A stretch of DNA of 64,000 bases from Streptomyces catenulae (GTDB lineage: Bacteria > Actinomycetota > Actinomycetes > Streptomycetales > Streptomycetaceae): positions 1 through 64,000 of the forward strand of contig NZ_JODY01000019.1 in the NCBI RefSeq assembly GCF_000718015.1, written 5' to 3'. The notes beneath the pieces are model-generated. The model was not told the origin of the DNA. It searched no databases and saw only the letters and a list, made by a program, of their open reading frames with translations. Position 1 is the stretch's first letter. Each line of letters begins with the position of its first letter. Both the position numbers and the translations under genes were made by a program. Positions 36,337-48,855 of this stretch are shown in pieces.

Positions 36337-36999
36337 TTACGCGGCGCCCTTGGGCGGGGTCTTCCTCCGCAGCTCGCCGCGGACCAGCCGCAGATAGCCG
36401 TCCCAGTCCCAGTGCGGCCCCGGGTCGGTGTGGTCGGCGCCGGGCACCTCGGAGTGGCCCACTATGTGCTCCCGGTCGGCGGGGAAGCCGTAGCGGCGGC
36501 ATATCCCGGCGGTCAGCCGCGCCGAGGCGGCGTACATCGCCGTCGTGAAGGACTCCGGGCGGTCCACGAACCCCTCGTGCTCGATGCCGACGCTGCGCTC
36601 GTTGTACGCGCGGTTGCCCGCGTGGAACGCGACGTCCAGCTCCCGCACGACCTGCGCGATATGGCCGTCCTTACGCACCACGTAGTGCGAGGCGGCGGCG
36701 TGGAGCGGGTTCTGGAAGACCTTCAGCGCCGTCGCGTAGCTGCCCTGGACGACATGGATCACCACCCGGTCTATGCGGTAGTCGTCCGGGCGCTCGGCGC
36801 GCCGCCAGTTCGCCGAGGACGCCGCGACCCACTCCACGCCCGGCTGATCGACGGCGCCGGGCGTCCGCGGCTTCGCCGGGCCCGGCAGCCCGCCGCGGGA
36901 CGCGACGACCCCGGAACCGACGACGACCGCCGCGGCGCCGCCGATCCACAGCGCACGCCGTCTGCTGAGGGCGGACCCGGTCCGCTCCGTCTTCCCCAT
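36337..36999 (-). CDS. Tat-exported N-acetylmuramoyl-L-alanine amidase (amidase_2)
   Basis: This 220-residue protein has a twin-arginine-like signal ([17 protein letters not shown], about 12-28) and then an amidase_2 domain. The zinc-site regions are [14 protein letters not shown] and [10 protein letters not shown], with the His/His/Asp pattern of T7-lysozyme-type amidases. It should cleave the bond between muramic acid and the L-Ala of stem peptides outside the membrane. It is encoded between, and antisense to, the desulfurase and mnmA. The ATG at 36999 is followed at once by the signal; longer readings are mnmA shadow. Confidence 0.88.
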   Translation of the reverse strand: MGKTERTGSALSRRRALWIGGAAAVVVGSGVVASRGGLPGPAKPRTPGAVDQPGVEWVAASSANWRRAERPDDYRIDRVVIHVVQGSYATALKVFQNPLHAAASHYVVRKDGHIAQVVRELDVAFHAGNRAYNERSVGIEHEGFVDRPESFTTAMYAASARLTAGICRRYGFPADREHIVGHSEVPGADHTDPGPHWDWDGYLRLVRGELRRKTPPKGAA

Positions 37000-37053
37000 G
37001 CGCTGGACAACGCGTACGGGACTGTCGGTGGTTCCGTCTACTCTGGAGAAGTT

Positions 37054-38178
37054 ATGACTGACGCACCCCGCCTGCGCGTACTCGCCGCCATGTCCGGCGG
37101 TGTCGACTCCGCCGTCGCCGCCGCCCGCGCCGCCGAGGCCGGCCACGACGTGACCGGCGTGCACCTCGCGCTGTCCGAGAATCCGAAATCGTTCCGGACC
37201 GGTGCCCGCGGCTGCTGCACCATCGAGGACTCCCACGACGCCCGCCGCGCCGCCGACGTCATCGGCATCCCCTTCTACGTCTGGGATCTCGCCGAGCGCT
37301 TCCGCGAGGACGTCGTCGAGGACTTCGTCGCCGAGTACGAGGCGGGCCGCACCCCCAACCCCTGCCTGCGCTGCAACGAGAAGATCAAGTTCGCCGCGCT
37401 GCTCGACAAGGCCCTCGCCCTCGGCTTCGACGCCGTCTGCACCGGCCACTACGCCACCGTCGTGCTGCGCGAGGACGGCAGCCGCGAGCTGCACCGCGCC
37501 TCCGACATGGCCAAGGACCAGTCCTACGTCCTCGGCGTGCTCGACGACCGGCAGCTGGCGCACGCGATGTTCCCGCTGGGTGACACCCGCACCACCAAGA
37601 CGGAGATCCGCGAGGAGGCCGCCCGGCGCGGTCTGTTCGTCGCCAAGAAGCCGGACAGCCACGACATCTGCTTCATCGCCGACGGCGACACCCAGGGCTT
37701 CCTCGCCAAGCGGCTGGGCACCGCCGAGGGCGCCATCGTCGACGAGTCCGGCAACCGCCTCGGCAGCCACGACGGCGCCTACGGCTTCACCATCGGCCAG
37801 CGCAAGGGCCTGCGCATCGGCACCCCCGCCGCCGACGGCAAGCCGCGCTACGTCCTCGACATCTCCCCGGTCGACAACACCGTCACCGTCGGCCCCGCCG
37901 CCTCCCTCGACGTCACCGGCCTCACCGCGATACGCCCCCGCTGGTGCGGCCGCCCCCCGGCCGCCGGTACGGCCACGTACACCGCCCAGCTGCGCGCCCA
38001 CGGCGGTGAGACGGAGGTCAGCGCCGAGCTGACCGACGCCGGGGAGCTGCACCTCACCTTCACCGAACCGGTCCGCGGCGTCGCCCCCGGCCAGGCCGTA
38101 GTCCTCTACGACGGCACCCGCGTCGTCGGCTCCGCCACCATCGCCACCACCCGCCGACGCGCGGCGGCGGAGGCGTAG
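37054..38178 (+). CDS. mnmA: tRNA-specific 2-thiouridylase
   Basis: This 374-residue MnmA thiolates U34 of the Lys, Glu and Gln tRNAs. The ATP-pyrophosphatase P-loop is [10 protein letters not shown] (about 14-23). The two catalytic cysteines are Cys104 in [14 protein letters not shown] and Cys206 in [22 protein letters not shown] and TIGQRKGL are family hallmarks. GGAGAA lies before the ATG. The cysteine desulfurase upstream is its expected sulfur donor; the product is used by GatCAB-dependent Gln-tRNA as well, though that is a functional, not a physical, link. Confidence 0.96.
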   Translation: MTDAPRLRVLAAMSGGVDSAVAAARAAEAGHDVTGVHLALSENPKSFRTGARGCCTIEDSHDARRAADVIGIPFYVWDLAERFREDVVEDFVAEYEAGRTPNPCLRCNEKIKFAALLDKALALGFDAVCTGHYATVVLREDGSRELHRASDMAKDQSYVLGVLDDRQLAHAMFPLGDTRTTKTEIREEAARRGLFVAKKPDSHDICFIADGDTQGFLAKRLGTAEGAIVDESGNRLGSHDGAYGFTIGQRKGLRIGTPAADGKPRYVLDISPVDNTVTVGPAASLDVTGLTAIRPRWCGRPPAAGTATYTAQLRAHGGETEVSAELTDAGELHLTFTEPVRGVAPGQAVVLYDGTRVVGSATIATTRRRAAAEA

Positions 38179-38655
38179 GGCCCGCGCCGCGACGGGAGAG
38201 GTTCCGTAGCGGCGCACCGGCGCCCTTACGGCTGTGTGGGTTGGCCGTTCTGGCCTTTCTGGAGGCACCGCCCAGGCCCATCACTGCGCCGGTGCCGCGG
38301 TCACTGGAAGCCGAGTGAAGCATCAGGCAGTGCATGAACCGTATGCGCGCCGTCTTGGGGCAGGCCACGCTCGTGAGGTGGTGGAGGCCATCAGCCGGAC
38401 TGAGCGCTTGCACCGCGCGCACGCCTTCCGATTGCCTGCACATCCTGGGACGACGTCTTTTGTACGGGAGTTCAGCGCGTTACCGAAGACCGACCTTGGG
38501 CTGTGGATGCTTCACAGCGTCGGACAGATCGCTCGTAGCGGTCTATAGCGGATCCGCTGGATGCTGGCTGAAATATGCCAGAACTTGAAGTGATCTTTGT
38601 AAGGTGAGTCACAGAGAGTAATTGGCGGCGACGCCTTGTATGGGGGGAGAGGGTT
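38179..38655 (+). other. Lower-GC leader of the WXG cassette with a decayed reading frame
   Basis: From about 38230 the composition drops and codon bias changes. One frame (38316-38548, from GTG, 77 codons) has mixed third positions like the cassette genes and could be a remnant or a real small gene; I recognise nothing in it. A perfect palindrome GTGAGTCAC at 38604-38612 lies 44 bases before the first cassette start and resembles GTGA-N-TCAC sites bound by BldD-type regulators. Confidence 0.35.
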
Positions 38656-39000
38656 TTGTCATTCACCGAGACAGAGATCGATGATCCTGCGATGTTGCGC
38701 AAGGCGGGCCAAGGAGCCCTCGATCTCGCCGGGGAAACGAAGAAGCTAGGGAGCCGACCGCTCGACGAGACACGTGCTGCGGCCAAGGGGTTCTCGGGCG
38801 CTGATTGGGACGGGGGTCTAGGTAAGGCGCTGGGCGAGCTTTCCGAAACCTGGGGTCGGCAGGTCGGCTCACTACAGGCGGAATGTGTCCTACTGGGGGC
38901 GCAGTGCGTCGATACGGGCAACGCATACTCCTCTGTTGAGTCCAAGAACTCATCCCTGATGGGGCACGTTGATCAGGGGATGGACTCGCCGTTCGGGTGA
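38656..39000 (+). CDS. WXG100-like small secreted-type protein
   Basis: This 114-residue, mostly helical protein has a central Trp-Asp-Gly turn (Trp51, in SGADWDGGLG) flanked by two predicted amphipathic helices, the ESAT-6/WXG100 plan. The C-terminal tail is Ser/Asp-rich. A TTG start follows GGGGGGAGAGGG. WXG100 proteins are substrates or chaperone-like partners of type VII (ESX) secretion. The next gene has its own WXG module, so the two may pair. Base composition is well below the chromosome norm. No type VII machinery (EccC-like ATPase) is in the window. Confidence 0.7.
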   Translation: MSFTETEIDDPAMLRKAGQGALDLAGETKKLGSRPLDETRAAAKGFSGADWDGGLGKALGELSETWGRQVGSLQAECVLLGAQCVDTGNAYSSVESKNSSLMGHVDQGMDSPFG

Positions 39001-39060
39001 AATATTTCACTGATCGAAGGTCAGGGAATATTTGGTTTAGTCAAATCAATGGGGGTTCTT

Positions 39061-41319
39061 TTGCTGACGTACCGCAGTCTCTACCACATTAATCTCTCAA
39101 GCCTCAAGGCGGCAGCGGACGCCTGGGCTGGTGTTCCCAGAGATTTCTCCGGGCTATTCGAAATGTACGGAGATTCCGTAGAGCGGCCATTCAATTCTTC
39201 CGGCTGGGTCGGTCCCGTGATTACAGTCCAATCGGCGCGCGCGAGATTGGCTTCTTCCAAGAAGGAATACGGAAATGCGGTCGTCGAGGCCAAGGGGATT
39301 CATGGAATCCTGGCCGATGTGTACTCCGAGCTGAAAGAAGCCAAGGAAGAACTGCACCGCCTTGCTGACGTAACCGCGCCATCTAAAGGGCTCCATGTGA
39401 GTGAATCAGGGGTGGTTTCGGCCCGCCATCCAGTACGGCCTGAGGGGACTTCCCCCCTGGACCCGCAAGCGTCACCAGAAGGAAAGAAGGCGGTTGAGCA
39501 GGACCGGCAGATTTCGGAGCTCGAAGAGAGTATCAAGAAAGTCTTGACGCGGGCATGGGAGGCTGATCAATCAGCTTGCTGGGCGCTGCGGAAGGATGCC
39601 GGGGGCAAGAAAGCCCTTGGGTTCAATGAGAAGGGGGTGACGACGAGTCTGGAGTCCGCCGATGCGCAACATGCAGTAGACCTCATGCGTCATGGCGGAA
39701 AGATGACAGATCGGCAGATGGATGAGCTACAGCACATCATGCATCGCAATCGAAACGACCCGGAGTTCACCACCGACTTCTACAAGAAGCTTGGGCCAAA
39801 GGCCACGCTGGAAACCATCACGAAGCTCTCGCGTGATATGCCTGAATCCGATGATCATCGGCAGAATGTCTACAAGAGCCTCAAGAAGGAAATGGGTGTA
39901 TCGCTGGCCACGGCGACAGATCCTGGTAATAAACCGCATCTGAGTGATGAGTGGAATTCGCAGCTGCGCAAGGCGGGGTCGGAGCGCATCGGGGGGCAAG
40001 TGGATGGTGAGGAGGTGTCCAATTATGGCTACCAGGCACTTGGCGAAATCCTGAAGGAAGGGGAGTACGACCCCCATTTCTTGGTGCCAGTTGCCGAACA
40101 TGTCACTCAGTTGCAGGAAAAGCATCCCGGTGCTATCCCGAACACTGGGGTTCTGGAGGCGTTGGGGCACAGTCCGAAAGCATCCACGGACTTCTTCAAC
40201 GGGCCGATGCACGCGTACAGCGAAAATGGTGAGGAGCTTCACGGCAAGCCTGAACTCGGCAAGGGATCCAATGGAAAGCCGATACAGAGCTATTTGGACT
40301 ACTTCACTGACAAGGGCTACGAATGGGTCCCTGAGTCCACTCCGGAAACCCCGGACACTGCTTTCGGTGACTGGGACAAGCACGACAAGGCGCTGGAAAA
40401 AGAGATGGCTAAGGGGCCCGATGCGTTGGGCCATGCTCTGGAGGCCGCGGTCTCGGGGCGGGCATACGACGACGAGGGCGCCGGCCATGTCAAGCACACC
40501 GAGGAACAGGCGGGTCTCATGCACAAGGTGGTTGAGAAGTTCGGGAGTCATCCTGAACTCATCGATGCCAAGAAGCATGCGAGCTTGGCGCCTATGGCTG
40601 ACAGCCTCGGGAACATGACCGCTGATTACATGTTGGACGTCCAACGCGCGATGGGTGGGGAATCAGGAAGCGGGGGAGTATTCCCTTCGACGGGAGCGGA
40701 TGCGCACCTTTCCGAGCTGAACAACGGCAAGCTTACCGACTTCATCGGCGCCGTCGGCAAGGATCCTCATGCTTACGGTGCGATTTCTCAGGCACAGCAG
40801 GCAGCTACCTCGGAAGCTGTTAAGCATGTTATTGCTGAAGGCGGAGGAGAAGTGGTGAAGCGCACGGGGGATGTTGTGCAGCCAGGAGCCGCCGTGGATG
40901 GAATTCTTGCCGAGTCGCGCGCTACCGCCACGTATGACGAGAAGATCGCAGACGACAAGGCTTTCAACGATGGTCTGAAGACCGGTGACAAGTGGGCAGG
41001 CCGGATCATCGGTATGGCTACCTCGAAGATCCCGGTAGGTGGTGATGCACTTCAATGGGCCATCGAGGACTGTCGCGGTGCGGCCGTCGACAGCTTTACG
41101 CATGACTCAAAGAATGCGGCCAAGGAGACTGCTGACTCATACGTCGAGGAGAATCGAGAGAACTCTGCTCAGGCGGCTCGCCGGGCGGCTCTCAACGCGG
41201 CTCGGCAGGCGGGGCTTTCCAAGGCCGAGAGTGAGAGGCTTGCGCTTTCGGCCTACAACCAGGCGAATCTGGCCTACGGTGACGGAAGGAACCGTGAGCA
41301 CGGCATCGGTCGTGACTGA
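39061..41319 (+). CDS. Large WXG-module protein, probable type VII-associated, unknown function
   Basis: This 752-residue protein has an N-terminal helical WXG-like module (about 1-105) with Trp-Val-Gly at Trp49 in SSGWVG. A linker (about 105-170), a long central helical region with HLSDEWNSQLRKAGSE and LEALGHSPKASTDFFNGP, and a conserved-looking stretch LAPMADSLGNMTADYMLDV follow. The C-terminus is Ala/Glu/Arg-rich and helical; no toxin nuclease motif is visible. The TTG at 39061 is preferred over ATG 39049 because GGGGG sits five bases before it and MLTYRSL matches the family N-terminus I recall. It probably belongs to a Streptomyces-restricted DUF (DUF6571 by memory, unchecked). GC is low. 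Confidence 0.72.
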   Translation: MLTYRSLYHINLSSLKAAADAWAGVPRDFSGLFEMYGDSVERPFNSSGWVGPVITVQSARARLASSKKEYGNAVVEAKGIHGILADVYSELKEAKEELHRLADVTAPSKGLHVSESGVVSARHPVRPEGTSPLDPQASPEGKKAVEQDRQISELEESIKKVLTRAWEADQSACWALRKDAGGKKALGFNEKGVTTSLESADAQHAVDLMRHGGKMTDRQMDELQHIMHRNRNDPEFTTDFYKKLGPKATLETITKLSRDMPESDDHRQNVYKSLKKEMGVSLATATDPGNKPHLSDEWNSQLRKAGSERIGGQVDGEEVSNYGYQALGEILKEGEYDPHFLVPVAEHVTQLQEKHPGAIPNTGVLEALGHSPKASTDFFNGPMHAYSENGEELHGKPELGKGSNGKPIQSYLDYFTDKGYEWVPESTPETPDTAFGDWDKHDKALEKEMAKGPDALGHALEAAVSGRAYDDEGAGHVKHTEEQAGLMHKVVEKFGSHPELIDAKKHASLAPMADSLGNMTADYMLDVQRAMGGESGSGGVFPSTGADAHLSELNNGKLTDFIGAVGKDPHAYGAISQAQQAATSEAVKHVIAEGGGEVVKRTGDVVQPGAAVDGILAESRATATYDEKIADDKAFNDGLKTGDKWAGRIIGMATSKIPVGGDALQWAIEDCRGAAVDSFTHDSKNAAKETADSYVEENRENSAQAARRAALNAARQAGLSKAESERLALSAYNQANLAYGDGRNREHGIGRD

Positions 41320-41334
41320 GGAGCGTGATGTGGG

Positions 41335-41955
41335 ATGAAGCGGACGAGAAAAAAAGCCCTCCTGGTGGCAGCGCCTTTGGTGTTGCTGGCAGTAGCGTTG
41401 TGTTGGTGGTTCGTGAGGGATACCAGCGAGGGAAAGGAGCGCATAGCATTTCCTGGTTCGGTGTGTGGCGGAGTGCTGAAGGGATCCGACGTCGCATCTC
41501 TCCTTCCGGCCGAAGGGGAAGCCTTCTCGGACAGCCGGAAATCTTTCGGAAAATCAGGGAATGCTGAGACGTGTTCTTTTTCGGCAGGCGGGCGAGAGGT
41601 GGAGCTCAAGCTTTACTACTATCTTCCGTCCCCTTCGGCCGCCAAGAGGGCTGAAAATGATACAGACTGGTCGACCGGCCATGAGCGGGTGAGTATCAAG
41701 CTCGGCGACTCTTCCGGGTACATGGGGGACCACTTCGCCAAGCTCTACATGAACTGCACCAGCCTCCTGGGTGAGAAGTCCGTGATAGGGGTCTGGGCTA
41801 ATTACTACGGTGAGGCCGCGGAATCCGTCCCGCCCGGCAAGAGAGCACACTTCGGTGACGTTGCAGCAAACGCACTGCGGTATGTCTCCGGCCACGAAGG
41901 GCAGGCATGCAAGGAAGCGGCTTCCCTTCCTCAGGGTCCGCCGATCAAGAGCTGA
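41335..41955 (+). CDS. Membrane-anchored exported protein of the WXG cassette
   Basis: This 206-residue protein has an N-terminal basic region and one transmembrane helix (KKALLVAAPLVLLAVALCWWFV). An extracytoplasmic domain carries four cysteines (in SVCGGVL, ETCSFS, YMNCTSLL, GQACKEA), consistent with two disulfides. VCGGVLKGSDVASLLP resembles the first repeat of small Streptomyces lipoproteins that accompany such large WXG proteins. The ATG follows TGAGGAGCGTGATGTGGG and starts 15 bases after the large gene, so they are cotranscribed. Function unknown; an immunity or tethering partner is an inference only. Confidence 0.7.
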   Translation: MKRTRKKALLVAAPLVLLAVALCWWFVRDTSEGKERIAFPGSVCGGVLKGSDVASLLPAEGEAFSDSRKSFGKSGNAETCSFSAGGREVELKLYYYLPSPSAAKRAENDTDWSTGHERVSIKLGDSSGYMGDHFAKLYMNCTSLLGEKSVIGVWANYYGEAAESVPPGKRAHFGDVAANALRYVSGHEGQACKEAASLPQGPPIKS

Positions 41956-43854
<1,899 letters not shown>

Positions 43855-43863
43855 CGCGTCCGG

Positions 43864-43891
43864 CGGCCCCGCCCAACGACGTGCGGGGCCG
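43864..43891 (+). terminator. Hairpin terminator after gdhA
   Basis: A perfect 9-base stem (CGGCCCCGC with GCGGGGCCG) lies ten bases past the stop. Confidence 0.6.
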
Positions 43892-43956
43892 ACGGTGCCG
43901 GTCACAGATCCGGCACCCGCACCGCGGCCACCCGGGGAGCGCCACGCCCCGGCTCG

Positions 43957-43962
43957 TAAGCT
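43957..43962 (+). promoter_or_regulatory. -10 element TAAGCT of the LOG-family gene
   Basis: Ends seven bases before the ATG at 43970; leaderless transcript predicted. Confidence 0.5.
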
Positions 43963-43969
43963 GGCGCGT

Positions 43970-44512
43970 ATGAACATCTGTGTCTTCTGCTCCGCCGCCG
44001 ACCTCGACGACCGCTACACCACCCCCGCCCGCCAGTTCGCCGAGCTGATCGGCAAGGGCGGCCACTCCCTGGTGTGGGGTGGCTCCGACACCGGCCTGAT
44101 GAAGGTCATGGCGGACGGCGTCCAGGAGACCGGCGGACGGCTGATCGGCGTCTCCGTGGAATTCCTGGCGCACAAGGCGCGCGCCGGTGCCGACGAGATG
44201 GTCGTCACCCGGGACCTCGCCGAACGCAAGGCACAGCTGCTGGAGCGGGCCGACGCGGTCGTGATCATGGTCGGCGGGACCGGCACCCTCGACGAGGCCA
44301 CCGAGATCCTGGAGCTGCGCAAGCACGGGATGCACACCAAGCCGGTCGTCCTGCTGAACACCGCGGGCTTCTACGACGGCCTCAAGGAGCAGTTCCAGCG
44401 CATGGAGACCGAGGGTTTCCTGCCGCTGCCCCTGACCGAACTGGTCTTCTTCGCCGAGGACGGCGTGGGCGCCCTGGCGTACCTGGAGGAGCAGGCGGGC
44501 ATCACCGCCTGA
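43970..44512 (+). CDS. LOG-family protein (TIGR00730, cytokinin-activating type)
   Basis: This 180-residue Rossmann-like protein has the LOG hallmark GGTGTLDEATE at about 103-113 (PGGxGTxxE in canonical members; here VGG) and SDTGLMKVMADG near the N-terminus. LOG enzymes cleave nucleoside 5'-monophosphates to free base and ribose 5-phosphate. The Arg and Glu of the active site are likely present (MVVTRDLAERKA, LDEATE). Bacterial substrates are usually adenine nucleotides; hormone synthesis is not implied. It is a single gene flanked by its own -10 box. Confidence 0.9.
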   Translation: MNICVFCSAADLDDRYTTPARQFAELIGKGGHSLVWGGSDTGLMKVMADGVQETGGRLIGVSVEFLAHKARAGADEMVVTRDLAERKAQLLERADAVVIMVGGTGTLDEATEILELRKHGMHTKPVVLLNTAGFYDGLKEQFQRMETEGFLPLPLTELVFFAEDGVGALAYLEEQAGITA

Positions 44513-44604
44513 CCCGGCCGCTCACGCCATACGCCCAGGTCACCGGCTGTCCGGCGGGATGCGACCCGCGCCGGGGCGGGCGGCGGGCGCGCCCGGTGGC
44601 TCGT

Positions 44605-44610
44605 TAGGAT
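44605..44610 (+). promoter_or_regulatory. -10 element TAGGAT of the SDR gene
   Basis: Exact consensus, ending six bases before the ATG at 44617; leaderless transcript predicted. Confidence 0.6.
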
Positions 44611-44616
44611 CGAGGT

Positions 44617-45306
44617 ATGGGTACGCACTTGATCACGGGCGCAGGGTCGGGCATCGGAGCGGCGGTCGCACGGCGGCTGGCGGAGCGCGGGGAGGACCTG
44701 TGGCTGCTGGCCCGGGACGCCGGACGCGCCAAGGAACTGGCCGCGCGGTACCCGGGCGCCCGGACGCTCGTCGGCGACCTCGCCACCCCGGAGAAGCTGG
44801 ACTGGGCGCTGGGCAAGCAGCCGCTGCCCGAACGCCTCGACTCGCTGATGCACATCGCCGGTGTCCTCGAACTGGGCGCCATCGGTGACCTGGGCGCCAA
44901 GTCGTGGCAGCGGCAGCTCGCCGCCAACCTCGTCTCGCCCGCCGAGCTGACCCGGCTGCTGCTGCCGTTGGTCCGCGTCGCCCAGGGCCATGTGGTCTTC
45001 GTCAACTCCGGCGCCGGGCTGCGCGCCAACCCGGAGTGGGGCGCGTACGCGGCGAGCAAGCACGGTCTGAAGGCGCTCGCCGACGCGCTGCGCGGCGAGG
45101 AGCACGGCAACGGCGTGCGGGTCACCTCCGTCTACCCGGGGCGCACCGCCACGCCGATGCAGGCCAGCACGCACCAGCAGGAGGGCAAGGAGTACGACCC
45201 GGCGCGCTGGATCGACCCCGAGTCGGTCGCGACGGCCATCCTCACCGCCGTCGACCTGCCGCGGGACGCCGAGATCAACGACCTCTCGGTCCGCCCGGGG
45301 CGCTGA
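44617..45306 (+). CDS. Short-chain dehydrogenase/reductase
   Basis: This 229-residue classical SDR has cofactor motif TGAGSGIG (7-14) and the catalytic pair Tyr144 and Lys148 in YAASK, with Ser at about 131 in VNSGAG. ARD after the second strand favours NADP(H). The Asn-Ala-Gly structural motif is HIAG. The substrate is unknown. It reads alone, bounded by a -10 consensus upstream and a GC hairpin (45312-45358) downstream. Confidence 0.92.
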   Translation: MGTHLITGAGSGIGAAVARRLAERGEDLWLLARDAGRAKELAARYPGARTLVGDLATPEKLDWALGKQPLPERLDSLMHIAGVLELGAIGDLGAKSWQRQLAANLVSPAELTRLLLPLVRVAQGHVVFVNSGAGLRANPEWGAYAASKHGLKALADALRGEEHGNGVRVTSVYPGRTATPMQASTHQQEGKEYDPARWIDPESVATAILTAVDLPRDAEINDLSVRPGR

Positions 45307-45311
45307 GCCCC

Positions 45312-45358
45312 GCCCGCCCCGGAGGGCGCCCGCCGCCCGGCGGCGCCCCCGGGCGGGC
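45312..45358 (+). terminator. GC-rich hairpin after the SDR gene
   Basis: GCCCGCCC and GGGCGGGC arms enclose a second GC stem. It is purely G/C, so the fold could rearrange. Confidence 0.5.
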
Positions 45359-45387
45359 CGCCCGCCACCGGGGGACGCGCCGCGTCA

Positions 45388-45393
45388 TACGCT
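45388..45393 (+). promoter_or_regulatory. -10 element TACGCT of the MetE-like gene
   Basis: Ends six bases before the GTG start at 45400; leaderless GTG-initiated transcript predicted. Confidence 0.45.
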
Positions 45394-45399
45394 TCCGGG

Positions 45400-48698
<3,299 letters not shown>

Positions 48699-48855
48699 CA
48701 GGCCCGCCCCTTCGGCGCATACCAGAGTGATCGGGATGGCCGGGTCGCATTCGGGCAACCGCTGCCGATCGCTGCCCGTAGGGGCCCTTCGCGTCCTACT
48801 GTTGAGGGGTGCGCCTGCCGTGGCGCGGGCACAGCCGGCTGTGAGAGGGATCGGA

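Noticed and set aside
38234..38588. Two overlapping open frames before the WXG cassette
   Set aside because: Neither has a good start or known domain. One may be a remnant and is mentioned under the region entry, but it is not supported as a gene.
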